Shown here: positions 8,967 to 16,700 of the stretch, piece after piece
Position numbering within the stretch: the stretch's first letter is position 1
Layout of the letters: the number at the start of each line of letters is the position of its first letter
Origin: Myxococcales bacterium
GTDB lineage: Bacteria > Myxococcota_A > UBA9160 > UBA4427
Direction of reading: 5' to 3'
DNA: 64,000 nt
NCBI GenBank assembly: GCA_012959865.1
Contig: DUCH01000382.1
Coordinates: 1-64,000 of the forward strand
Notes under the pieces: model-generated
The model's database searches: none
What the model saw: only the letters and a program-made list of their open reading frames with translations
What the model was told of the DNA's origin: nothing
Position numbers and translations under genes: made by a program

Positions 8967-9500
8967 ATGAAGAAGTGCATGATTCAAGCGAGTCGAGCAG
9001 GAGTCGCGTTTTTCTTGATCGCGGCACTAGCCCTAGTGAGTGCTCCAGCGATGAGTCAACAGACGCCGGGGGGCTCGATCAACGTCGAGTCCACCCTGGG
9101 TGTTTACGTCTACCCCAAAGCGAAGCAGGATGCGGCGACTCAGGCGAGCGATTCGCGGAGTTGTTACGACTCGGCGAAGGAGCGAACCGGGATTGATCCC
9201 ACGGCTCCCCCCCCGCCGGTCCAGCCGGTCGCGAAGCAGAGGGGCGGGGCAGTCAAGGGGGCTGCCGGCGGTGCGGCGCGGGGTGCGGCCATCGGCGCGA
9301 TCTTCGACGAGGCCGGTGACGGGGCCGCCGCCGGGGCCGTCGGTGGTGCCATGCGCGGACGGCGCGGGCAGAGGAAGGCCCATGCAGCGGCGGAAGAGCA
9401 GGCCGTCCAGCAGGCCAAGGCGGCGGGGGAAGAGCGCAAGGAGACATTCAACCGGGCTTTCAGTGCGTGCATGGACGCCCGGGACTACTCGGTTCAGTAG
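8967..9500 (+). CDS. Exported glycine-zipper protein
   Basis: This small exported protein (177 aa) has a Sec signal peptide (KKCMIQASRAGVAFFLIAALALVSAPAMS), a Pro-rich spacer and a glycine-zipper region (residues about 94-125; GGAVKGAAGGAARGAA, then AAAGAVGGAMRGRRGQ), followed by an Ala/Glu/Lys-rich helix and two C-terminal Cys-containing stretches. Glycine zippers of this kind insert in or span the outer membrane. Start 8967 is chosen because AGGAG stands 5 bases upstream and the signal peptide begins there; the frame is open further upstream to 8907, overlapping the monooxygenase. The stop codon lies inside a 14-bp tandem duplication. Confidence 0.85.
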   Translation: MKKCMIQASRAGVAFFLIAALALVSAPAMSQQTPGGSINVESTLGVYVYPKAKQDAATQASDSRSCYDSAKERTGIDPTAPPPPVQPVAKQRGGAVKGAAGGAARGAAIGAIFDEAGDGAAAGAVGGAMRGRRGQRKAHAAAEEQAVQQAKAAGEERKETFNRAFSACMDARDYSVQ

Positions 9501-9518
9501 CGTCGGTCCAGTAGCGCA
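9491..9518. repeat. 14-bp tandem duplication spanning a stop codon
   Basis: GGTTCAGTAGCGTC (9491-9504) is followed directly by GGTCCAGTAGCGCA (9505-9518), 12 of 14 bases identical. The first copy contains the last codons and TAG stop of the glycine-zipper gene, so the stop is duplicated. A further short repeat, GATTCCAA, occurs at 9533 and again about 15 bp later, next to the following gene's start. Confidence 0.7.
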
Positions 9519-9554
9519 AGTCAACTCCTGCCGATTCCAACCCGGAGGATTCCA

Positions 9555-9995
9555 ATGTATTCGCGGCTTTTCTTTGTCGCTGGCCTCGTGGTGATACTCG
9601 GGTGCGGAGGCCCGCTGGGCGTTCTGCCGGGGGGCAAGCTCTCGGGCGAGACCACGGCGCCGTCCGCCGAGTGGGACCCGGTCGGCCAATACGGCCAGAT
9701 GCAGCTGGAGACCCGGCCCGAGGATCCCTACTCGGTGAACATCAACTACACGCTGGTGGGCGGGCAGATGTACGCCAATGCGGGCGATACCGAAACCCAG
9801 TGGGTCAAGAACATCGCGGCGGACCCGCGAATTCGAATCCGTTTGGACGGCCGCATCTATCTCGCTTCGGCGGAGCGCGTCACCGATCCCGCAGAGATCG
9901 CGCGCTTCGGAAAGGTCTGGGCGAGCCAGGGTCGCCTCTACCGGGATCCCAGTGAACTGGATCCGGCGTTCGTCTTTCGCGTCTTGCCGCGCTGA
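9555..9995 (+). CDS. Small lipoprotein with a nitroreductase/PNPOx-like segment
   Basis: The 146-aa product has a lipoprotein signal (MYSRLFFVAGLVVILGC, lipobox ILGC). The mature part, GQMYANAGDTETQWVKNIAADPRIRIRLDGRIYLASAERV, resembles the split-barrel flavin-binding fold of F420- or FMN-dependent nitroreductase/pyridoxamine-oxidase-like proteins, where the segment 'W..N..ADPRVR' is common. The fold assignment is by resemblance only, and an envelope-anchored version without an obvious flavin site may be non-catalytic. It follows the glycine-zipper gene by 54 bp and ends 21 bp from a convergent gene. Confidence 0.75.
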   Translation: MYSRLFFVAGLVVILGCGGPLGVLPGGKLSGETTAPSAEWDPVGQYGQMQLETRPEDPYSVNINYTLVGGQMYANAGDTETQWVKNIAADPRIRIRLDGRIYLASAERVTDPAEIARFGKVWASQGRLYRDPSELDPAFVFRVLPR

Positions 9996-10016
9996 GCTCC
10001 GGGCCCGGGGGAGACC

Positions 10017-11036
10017 TCAAGGCCTCAGTTCGAGGGCGAGGTTGGTCATGGCGACGCCCCGCACGAAGGGCGATACGGTGTCGAGGTCGCCCAGCTGGAA
10101 GAACGCGAAGGAAATTCCCGTGGCGGGTTCGGCGAACCCGATCTGACCGCCTACCCCAGGCCAGCCGAACGCGGTGGGGGACGCGGCCCAGGTGGCGCCG
10201 AAGCCCGCACCGACCACAACACCGAGGGTGCGGTTGGCGGGTAGATTCATCAGGGGGTCGGGCAGTCGGCAGCGCACGTTTCCCGTTCCGTCGGCGAGGG
10301 TGGTGGGCTTCCAAAGCTTGCCCGGGTTGTGGAGCAGCGCCTGGTAGAAGAGCGCCAGGTCGGCGGCGGTCATCACCGCGCCGCCGCCGGGCTCTCCGAT
10401 CTCGATCTTGGTCGCGTAGTCGAAGAGTTCGTGGACCTCGTCGCCGGCTTCGGGCAAAAGTTGCGCGATCTGGCTCTGCTCCGCGCGAGGGATGCCGAGT
10501 ATTCGGGGCAGGCCCAGGGGACGCGTCACACGCGCCTCGACGAAATCGCAGAAGGGTTGGGCTGCGAGGCGTTCGATGAGTTCGGCCAGGACCCAGTGGG
10601 CCGACATCCCGTGGTAGACGTACCGGGTTCCGGGCGGGTACTCGAGGCGCCAATCGGCAAGTTGTTGGACACGCCTAGCGGGGTCGGCCCCGTCCGCGGC
10701 CGCCATGGGAGCATCGGGAAAGCCACAGGTCATGAGAAGGACCTGCTCCACCGTGACATCCTGCTTTCCGTGCGCGGCGAACTCGGGGATGTAGTGGGCG
10801 ACCGGGCGCGCGATGTCGAGCTTCGCCTCATCCATGAGTAGCCAGATCGCCGAGGCCACGATGGGCTTGGTCGCCGAAGCCACCCAAAATCGTGTGGTTT
10901 CGCTGGCCCTGCCGAAGGTTCGGGTCCACGCGATCTCGCCCGCCCTTGCCACGGCGACCTGGCACGCGAGAAGGCCATCAGCGATGGCGGCCTCGGCGGC
11001 TTCTTCCAAGGGGGCGATGTCGAGGGCCTGGGGCAC
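10017..11036 (-). CDS. Serine hydrolase, beta-lactamase class C/esterase family
   Basis: This protein (339 aa) belongs to the class C beta-lactamase/EstB superfamily of serine esterases and peptidases. The nucleophile motif SxxK is SATK in RFWVASATKPIVASAIWLL. The second motif position is RYVYHGMSAHWVLAELIERL, where Tyr aligns with YxN/YSN. The C-terminal strand motif is probably GWPGVGGQIGF. The start GTG 11036 is preceded by AGAGGAGGA at ideal spacing, so I place it there although the frame remains open to 11207, where it would overlap the divergent dioxygenase start. No signal peptide is visible from this start. Substrate unknown; antibiotic resistance is unlikely. Confidence 0.88.
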   Translation of the reverse strand: MPQALDIAPLEEAAEAAIADGLLACQVAVARAGEIAWTRTFGRASETTRFWVASATKPIVASAIWLLMDEAKLDIARPVAHYIPEFAAHGKQDVTVEQVLLMTCGFPDAPMAAADGADPARRVQQLADWRLEYPPGTRYVYHGMSAHWVLAELIERLAAQPFCDFVEARVTRPLGLPRILGIPRAEQSQIAQLLPEAGDEVHELFDYATKIEIGEPGGGAVMTAADLALFYQALLHNPGKLWKPTTLADGTGNVRCRLPDPLMNLPANRTLGVVVGAGFGATWAASPTAFGWPGVGGQIGFAEPATGISFAFFQLGDLDTVSPFVRGVAMTNLALELRP

Positions 11037-11205
11037 GCGGGGTCCTCCTCTGGGGCCGAGCCATGTTCCCCGAGACCGCGTTCCGCCGCCAGTTCCGCCG
11101 CGGATACTCGGATCGGGCCCGCGACCGGGCGAAAGGAGTTCGCGCAAGAATCCGCAGGGGCTACGATGGGGTGCCGCGACGCTCGGAGGCCAGTGCGGAG
11201 GAAGC

Positions 11206-12099
11206 ATGTCGGGAACCAGGGGTTTGGAGGTCGAGACGCTCGACGCGACGTTCGGGGCGGTGGTGCGCGGTCTGGCCCTGGCAGAGCTCGACGACGAGAC
11301 CTTTCGAGAGATCTACGGGCTCTGGCTCGAGCACGCGCTGCTTATCTTTCCGGGTCAGCACTTGGATCATGCCGAGCAGGTGGCGTTTGCTCGCCGCTTC
11401 GGCGATCTGGAATTCGATCTGGCGCCGCTCAGCAACGTGCGCAGCGATGGCAGCCTGCGCCCGGAGAACGAGGATGACGGAGTGGTCTATATCCTCAAGG
11501 GCAATATGGGATGGCACGCCGACAGCACCTATATGCCGATCCAGGCCAAGGGCGCGGTCTTTACGGCGCACCGGGTTCCGTCTGCGGGCGGAGAAACAGG
11601 CTGGGCGGATATGCGCGCCGCTTATGATGCGCTGGATGATGGGTTGCGCGAAAGAATCAGCGGTCTCTCAGCCTTTCACTCGCTGGAGTACAGCCAGGCC
11701 AAGTTGGGCCATGTACCCGAAGCGTCCGCGAAATCGCGGGGCTCTGCCGCGCGCGATGACTACAGTGGATACGGGTTCGAAGGTCACGCTCCGCCGCTCA
11801 GGCCCCTGGTGAAGGTTCACCCGGAAACCGGAAGGCCCACGTTGGCCGTGGGCCGCCACGCGTACGGGATCCCCGGCCTCGATCCGGCCGAATCCGAGCG
11901 GCTCCTGGCGGATTTGGTGGTGGCTGCGTGCGAGCCGCCCCGCATCCACCACCACCGCTGGGCGCCCGGGGACGCGGTGGTCTGGGACAATCGCTGCCTG
12001 CTTCACCGGGCACGGCCCTGGGACATGAGCGAGCCGCGAGTGATGTATCACAGCCGCATCGCGGGCGAAGAGGCCAGCGAATTCGCGCCGCCGGGTTGA
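11206..12099 (+). CDS. TauD/TfdA family Fe(II)/2-oxoglutarate dioxygenase
   Basis: This 297-aa non-heme iron, 2-oxoglutarate-dependent oxygenase has the facial triad: HxD in MGWHADSTYMP and the distal His in CLLHRARPW, with the 2OG-binding Arg near EPRVMYHSRIAG. The conserved segments HALLIFPGQ and GRHAYGIPGL also match the family. Members hydroxylate taurine, alkylsulfates, aryloxyacetates or related acids. The start ATG 11206 follows GGAGGAA; the 169-bp space to the divergent serine hydrolase should hold both promoters. Given sulfotransferases just downstream, a sulfate- or sulfonate-ester substrate is possible, but this is inference. Confidence 0.92.
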   Translation: MSGTRGLEVETLDATFGAVVRGLALAELDDETFREIYGLWLEHALLIFPGQHLDHAEQVAFARRFGDLEFDLAPLSNVRSDGSLRPENEDDGVVYILKGNMGWHADSTYMPIQAKGAVFTAHRVPSAGGETGWADMRAAYDALDDGLRERISGLSAFHSLEYSQAKLGHVPEASAKSRGSAARDDYSGYGFEGHAPPLRPLVKVHPETGRPTLAVGRHAYGIPGLDPAESERLLADLVVAACEPPRIHHHRWAPGDAVVWDNRCLLHRARPWDMSEPRVMYHSRIAGEEASEFAPPG

Positions 12100-12156
12100 G
12101 GCGGGCGAAGTGTCCGGGAGAAGCGCGAAACTTCGCGGCGCGACCCCGACCGACGC

Positions 12157-12978
12157 CTAGCCGGGCAAGGAGCGCGGCGAGGCCAGGCGAGCATGAATCC
12201 CGCCGTCGGCCACCAGGGCGGCGCCGTTGATAAAGCTCGCCCGGTCCGAGAGCAGGAAAACGGCGGATTGGGCGATTTCCTCGGGTCTGCCCAGGCGGCC
12301 CTGGGGAATCTGGGCCTCGAATGCGGAACGCCCGCCCGGAAATGCCTCGAGCCAGGAGCCCAGGGCCGGAGTGTCGATGGGTCCTGGGGAAATCGCATTG
12401 ACCCGGATGCCTTGCCCCGCGTATTCCACCGCGGCGTTGCGGGTCAGGGAGAAGACGCCGGCCTTCGCGGCGCCGTATGCGGCAAGCCCGGGCTCCGCCG
12501 CCAGGCCGGCACTGGAAGCGATGTTGACGATGGCGCCGGCGCCGCTTTCGATCATTCGCGTGATCGCACTTCGGCAGCCCTGAAAAACGCCGCCGAGGGT
12601 GACCGCTTGGATTCTTTGCCAGTCTTCGTCCGTGGTCTCCCCCAGGAGTGCGCCGCCGGAGAATGCCGCGTTGTTGATCCAGCCGCTGATCTTGCCGAAG
12701 TCGCGGGAGCAGATCTCGGCGAGGGCTTCGTGGGTTGCCGATTCGGCTACATCGCCCCGGTGGTGCCGCGCTTGCCCGCCCCTTCGCGCGATCGACTCCG
12801 CGGTCGCGAGGGCCAGCGCGTCGTCGATGTCGCCCACCACCACCGACGCGCCTTCCGCGGCGCAGGCCAGGGCGCAGGCACGGCCGATCCCCGATCCGGC
12901 CCCGGTCACCACCACGGCCCCGCCTTTCAAAAGATCGCCGGCCGGAGGGTCGCCTATTCGGTCACGTGCTGGGCTCAC
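12157..12978 (-). CDS. Short-chain dehydrogenase/reductase
   Basis: This classical SDR (273 aa) has the coenzyme loop VVVTGAGSGIGRACA, an NNA motif (WINNAAFSGG), a Ser-Tyr-Lys active site (IASSAGLAAEPGLAAYGAAKAG) and the C-terminal IRVNAISPGPIDTPAL. NAD(P)-dependent oxidation or reduction of an alcohol/ketone pair is expected; the Asp in VVVGDIDD after the second strand favours NAD(H). It is the last gene of a three-gene minus-strand operon; its GTG start overlaps the sulfotransferase stop by 4 bp. Confidence 0.92.
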   Translation of the reverse strand: MSPARDRIGDPPAGDLLKGGAVVVTGAGSGIGRACALACAAEGASVVVGDIDDALALATAESIARRGGQARHHRGDVAESATHEALAEICSRDFGKISGWINNAAFSGGALLGETTDEDWQRIQAVTLGGVFQGCRSAITRMIESGAGAIVNIASSAGLAAEPGLAAYGAAKAGVFSLTRNAAVEYAGQGIRVNAISPGPIDTPALGSWLEAFPGGRSAFEAQIPQGRLGRPEEIAQSAVFLLSDRASFINGAALVADGGIHARLASPRSLPG

Positions 12979-14246
12979 TCGATCTCCGAGACCACGCCGA
13001 AGCGTGCCTGGTAGTCGCTGAAGCGTCCGCGCTCTTCGCCTAGGTTAAGCCCCAGGTCCTGGAAGCGGTAGTCATGCTTTCCGAACTTGTGTTGTGGCTT
13101 GGCGGCCAGGTAATCGCCCATGTCGGCTTCCACTTCCCGGGTGAGCGGCAAATCGAGATCCGAGTAGATTCGCGCCACCGTGGAGAGGGGGTCCTTCATG
13201 AGATCAGAAAAGAGAACATCACTGAAGGCATGGACGGGTGCGCCGGGACTGTCGCGGTAGTCCAGGGCGGCAAAGAGCCGCGCCGCGAGACCTTCCCCGG
13301 CGAAGCTCGCCTTGATGAGTTCGGGGTCGACGCTTTCCGAGCGCATCCAGCACAGCGCGCGCAGCAGGTTCACGCTGGAGCCCATGATCTGCACCGGGTC
13401 GCGATGGGTCTGAATGATGCGTGCATCGGGGTAACGCGCGAAGAGGGCGGGAAGCGCCATCATGTGGGACGGGGCCTTGAGGAGCCAGCGGCCGGTGGGT
13501 TTGCGCTGCTGGAGCAACTGCAGAATTTCGTGGTGGATCGTGTAGGCGGGCGTGAGATCGGCCGCCGCCAGCCAGGCGCCGTAGCGCGGCACCCGGTTCC
13601 GGCCCAGGAATTCCTCGCTGCGAAACGAGTGGGCGGTGAGCCAGATGCATTCGCAGGGGATGCGCGCTCCCATTTCGTGCATGGTCGCGTAAGCGGGCAC
13701 GAGCCGATTCCAGAAAGTAAAAACGTTTTCGGCTCGCTCGATGCAGGCGGCCTCGGCTTCGCCGCCGGCAGGCGGACACGGACTATGGGCCTCCCAGCTG
13801 AGCGGAGCGCGGAGCCGGGGGTCCCGGGCCAGGAGTTCATGGAGAATGGAGGTGCCCGAGCGGGGCAGGCCGACGATGAAGATCGGCGCCTCGATGGTCT
13901 CGCCGGCGATCGCCGGGTTCTCTTTTCGCTGGGCCACGATGCGAAGGCGGTTTTCCAGCAGGTTCGAGAGATCCGCCCGGGCGAGGAGATCGCCCATCAG
14001 GCTGGCGTCGGCATCGTGGATGAGGGAGTCCACGAGGATCTCGAGGGGTTCGCGGAAATCCGCCGCTCCAAAATCGTCCAGGCCAGTGGCCTGGCTGGCC
14101 GAGTCGAGCAGGGAGTCGACATCGAGAGGGACGAGTCGGCCCCCGGGCGGCGCGAGGTCCCGGCCGACGCCGTTGAGGCGAAGCAACCAGTCGGGTCGCT
14201 CGAAGGGCGCGGCGAGATCTGTCCTCGGGGGCGGGGTGGGCGTCAT
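12975..14246 (-). CDS. Sulfotransferase family protein
   Basis: This 423-aa protein belongs to the PAPS-dependent sulfotransferase-like family (PF13469 type). The 5'-phosphosulfate loop is IFIVGLPRSGTSILHELLARDP and the 3'-phosphate-binding segment is ARIIQTHRDPVQIMGS; RWLLKAPSHMMALPAL follows the usual KAP pattern. The N-terminal about 110 residues are extra and resemble those of the second sulfotransferase near 34.6-35.8 kb. It probably sulfates a hydroxylated small molecule or lipid, though some members act on acyl or glycan acceptors. It overlaps both neighbouring SDR genes by 4 bp, implying a joint pathway with alcohol dehydrogenases. Confidence 0.9.
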   Translation of the reverse strand: MTPTPPPRTDLAAPFERPDWLLRLNGVGRDLAPPGGRLVPLDVDSLLDSASQATGLDDFGAADFREPLEILVDSLIHDADASLMGDLLARADLSNLLENRLRIVAQRKENPAIAGETIEAPIFIVGLPRSGTSILHELLARDPRLRAPLSWEAHSPCPPAGGEAEAACIERAENVFTFWNRLVPAYATMHEMGARIPCECIWLTAHSFRSEEFLGRNRVPRYGAWLAAADLTPAYTIHHEILQLLQQRKPTGRWLLKAPSHMMALPALFARYPDARIIQTHRDPVQIMGSSVNLLRALCWMRSESVDPELIKASFAGEGLAARLFAALDYRDSPGAPVHAFSDVLFSDLMKDPLSTVARIYSDLDLPLTREVEADMGDYLAAKPQHKFGKHDYRFQDLGLNLGEERGRFSDYQARFGVVSEIE

Positions 14247-15070
14247 GGCATGTAGGCTCCCCCGCCCACGCTAATGGTCTGCCCGGTGATGTAACTCGAC
14301 AGGTCCGATGCCAGGAAGCAGGCCAGATGGCCGATGTCCTCGGGGCGGCCGATGCGACGGATTCGCTGGCTCTCCACGTTGAAAAGGCGCCCGGTCTTTG
14401 CAGCGGCCTCCATCTCGTCTGGGCTACCAAAGAGTTCGTAGCCGTATCGATTCCAGAAGCTGCCCTCGCCGGTATGCGATGGATCCCAGGGGACGATCCA
14501 GCCGGGGGCGATGCAATTGATGCGAACCCCCGCTGGCCCGTACTCGAATGCCAGGGCACGGGATAGCGCGGTCACATAGCCCTTCGCGCCGCCATAGGTG
14601 GCCACCCTATTCGCGGCTTCGGCCTGGAGTCCAGAATTCGAGGTGATCTGGATGATGGAGCCGCCGCCGCGCTCCACCATGCCCGGCAGAACCGCCCGGG
14701 TACAGTGAATCACTCCCCAGACGTTCAGGTCGATCTCGGCCTGGATCGCATCGAGTTCCGCTTCGTGGAAGGCCGAGGGCCCGGGCGTACCCCCTGCGTT
14801 GTTCACCAGAATGTCCACCCCGCCAAGCCGGGCGGTGGTCTCCTCCACGAGGGAATTCACCGCGTCGCGGTTGGTGACATCGGTCACCTGGAGCGTGGCT
14901 TCGCCGGCGCCCTCGCTGGCCTCTTCGGCTACTGCAGCCCCCACCGAGGCGTCTCGGGTGGCGATGACGACCCGGCAGCCCTCCTGGGCAAGACAGCCCA
15001 CCAGACCGCGTCCAATGCCCCCGCTTCCGCCGGTGACGATGGCGACTTTCCCTTCGAGTGACAGGTTCAT
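14243..15070 (-). CDS. Short-chain dehydrogenase/reductase
   Basis: This is a classical SDR (275 aa): VAIVTGGSGGIGRGLVG loop, NNAGG motif (ILVNNAGGTPGP), Ser in ITSNSGLQAEA, YxxxK in YGGAKGYV, and a C-terminal YITGQTISVGGG typical of FabG-like enzymes. An insertion after GWIVPWDP (about 35 residues, GEGSFWNRYGYELFGS) enlarges the substrate-binding region. It is the first gene of the SDR-sulfotransferase-SDR operon. I use ATG 15070, where MNLSLEGKVAIVTG begins; the frame is open to 15136. Confidence 0.9.
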   Translation of the reverse strand: MNLSLEGKVAIVTGGSGGIGRGLVGCLAQEGCRVVIATRDASVGAAVAEEASEGAGEATLQVTDVTNRDAVNSLVEETTARLGGVDILVNNAGGTPGPSAFHEAELDAIQAEIDLNVWGVIHCTRAVLPGMVERGGGSIIQITSNSGLQAEAANRVATYGGAKGYVTALSRALAFEYGPAGVRINCIAPGWIVPWDPSHTGEGSFWNRYGYELFGSPDEMEAAAKTGRLFNVESQRIRRIGRPEDIGHLACFLASDLSSYITGQTISVGGGAYMP

Positions 15071-15171
15071 GCAAGGGCCCCGGATTCTGCCCTGCAGGTG
15101 TGCAGGGGCTCGGCTGGAGTGTCCGCAAAGCCGCACACGATTGCCATGAGCCGCGGCTTCCTGGATTCGGC

Positions 15172-15203
15172 TTAATCCCTTAGCCCCTTAGCCCCTTAGC
15201 CCC
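15172..15203. repeat. 8-bp tandem repeat TTAGCCCC
   Basis: Three exact copies of TTAGCCCC run 15180-15203, preceded by one diverged copy TTAATCCC (15172-15179). They lie in the 177-bp divergent space between the SDR operon and the DUF1214 gene, 44 bp before the latter's start, where they could sit among promoter elements. No other feature is evident in the gap. Confidence 0.8.
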
Positions 15204-15247
15204 GCTGGCTGGGTCCGGTCGCATTCGCGATCCTTTCTCTCTGGACC

Positions 15248-16456
15248 ATGAAGAGGGAGATCGGGTTGGGAAGCTATCACGAACGGGATCAGAGGCTGAC
15301 TGAGATCTGGCATTCATTCTGTCAGGAACTCCAGGACGCGGGCGACCTGGTCCTGCGTGAAACCACCCCGGACAGCGAAGTCACCCGGGTGGCGGGTCTG
15401 CGCCTGCTGGCGCGCAATGTCTCCCTCGCGCTCCAATTCGAGTTGGAGAACAAGGATCCTCTTCATCCCGAATTGCTCCATTACTTTGACCCGCTCCGCA
15501 AGCAGGGGGGCGACAACACCGATGCGCTCTACGTCGGGGCACCCATCAACGGGCGGGAGACTTATCGCATTCAGGGGTACCGGGGCAGCGCGGCGTATTT
15601 CGCGGTCACCGTGCTCGAGACGGGCGAAACGCCCTGGGGAGGGGGCGTCGTCGGAACGCTCTTCGGCTCGGAACTCGAGGTCGATGCCGAAGGAAATTTC
15701 GAGTTGTGGCTGGGGCCCGACGAGCGGCCCGGAAATTGGATCCGCACTACGCCCGCGACCTATCGAGTGACTTTTCGACAATTCTTTGCCGACTGGCAAA
15801 GCGAGAGCCCGATGGAGGCCGCCATCGAGTGCCTGACCGGCGACGGCAATCCGCCTCCGCCGCTCTCCCTGGATGCCCTCGATGAAGGCCTGATGAGTGC
15901 CGCACGCTGGTTGCAGGTTTCGACCCGCTATTGGGCGGACAAACTCGATGCCTGGCAGGCGCGTCCCAACGAGTTCATCGCTTTCGCTGATATGGAGTCG
16001 GCGAAAATTGACGCCACCCCCGGCGGCACGCCCCTGATCAGCTATTGGAAGGTTTCGCAGGGTGAGGCCCTGGTGATTCGGGTCCGGCCTCCGGACTGCG
16101 ATTATTGGAATTGCGAGTTTGGGAGTTATTGGTGGGAAACCATGGATTACCGTTGGCGGCTATCCAGCACCAACATCCACCAGGCCGCTCTCGAACCCGA
16201 CGGCATGCTCACCGTGGTGATCAGCCACGATGATCCGGGTGTGGCCAATTGGCTCGATCCGAGCGGCCACGAAGAGGGCTATATCACCTTTCGCTGGATG
16301 GGCGCCGCGGAAAATCCGCGACCCGAGTGCAGCCAGATGAGCGGAGGTGAACTCGAAGGTTTTCTTCCGCCGGATACCCCTCGGATTGACGTGAAGGGGC
16401 GGAGAGAGCAGGTTGCAGGGCGCCGTGCCGGGGTCCGCAGGCGCTTCAAGTACTGA
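15248..16456 (+). CDS. DUF1214-like protein (copy 1, no signal peptide)
   Basis: This is a 402-aa protein of the DUF1214-like family (all-beta, unknown biochemistry). Landmarks shared with the two copies near 31-34.6 kb are a GDNTDALYVGAPINGRETYRIQG core, the FELWLGPDERPGNWI strand, NCEFGSYWWETMDYR, DPGVANWLDPSGHEEGYITFRW and an Arg/Lys-rich tail. There is no signal peptide, unlike copy 2. It is transcribed away from the SDR/sulfotransferase operon. Function is unknown; repeated association with SDR and sulfotransferase genes suggests action on the same metabolite class. The last three codons and the stop form the first unit of a 13-bp tandem array. Confidence 0.85.
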   Translation: MKREIGLGSYHERDQRLTEIWHSFCQELQDAGDLVLRETTPDSEVTRVAGLRLLARNVSLALQFELENKDPLHPELLHYFDPLRKQGGDNTDALYVGAPINGRETYRIQGYRGSAAYFAVTVLETGETPWGGGVVGTLFGSELEVDAEGNFELWLGPDERPGNWIRTTPATYRVTFRQFFADWQSESPMEAAIECLTGDGNPPPPLSLDALDEGLMSAARWLQVSTRYWADKLDAWQARPNEFIAFADMESAKIDATPGGTPLISYWKVSQGEALVIRVRPPDCDYWNCEFGSYWWETMDYRWRLSSTNIHQAALEPDGMLTVVISHDDPGVANWLDPSGHEEGYITFRWMGAAENPRPECSQMSGGELEGFLPPDTPRIDVKGRREQVAGRRAGVRRRFKY

Positions 16457-16509
16457 CTTCAAGCACTGGCTTCAACTACTGGCTTCAAGCACTGGCTTCG
16501 AGTGCTGAG
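16445..16509. repeat. Five-unit 13-bp tandem repeat across a stop codon
   Basis: Five 13-bp units occur in register: TTCAAGTACTGAC (16445), TTCAAGCACTGGC (16458), TTCAACTACTGGC (16471), TTCAAGCACTGGC (16484) and TTCGAGTGCTGAG (16497). Units 2 and 4 are identical. Unit 1 encodes Phe-Lys-Tyr-stop of the DUF1214 protein, so the array looks seeded from the gene's 3' end and expanded outward. Confidence 0.9.
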
Positions 16510-16700
16510 AAGAGGGTGTGTGGCCTGCAAGCACAAGACGCGGGCGGAAGCCGGTTGATGATTGGCCGCGTGGGTCCCTGTCGACGGGCTAGCCGAAAGC
16601 CGAGCGAACTCCGGGGGCGCGGTCAAACCGGCTTCAGCGCTCGGCGTCCGGCCCCGCACCGAGGGGCCCGATCAAGGCGGTCCGAGCCGGCAGGGCCCCT
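16510..16700. other. Convergent intergenic spacer with a distant inverted repeat
   Basis: No gene is supportable here between the DUF1214 stop and the convergent luciferase-like gene. A perfect 10-bp inverted repeat is present: GAAGCCGGTT (16547-16556) and AACCGGCTTC (16626-16635), separated by 69 bp. There is no T-run after it, so it does not look like a simple intrinsic terminator. Confidence 0.5.

Noticed and set aside
9996-10016. GC-rich palindrome CCGGGCCCGG between convergent genes as a terminator
   Set aside because: No T-run and strong base bias; not distinguishable from chance.
16445-16509. Possible CRISPR-like array
   Set aside because: Units are directly adjacent, with no spacers and no cas genes.
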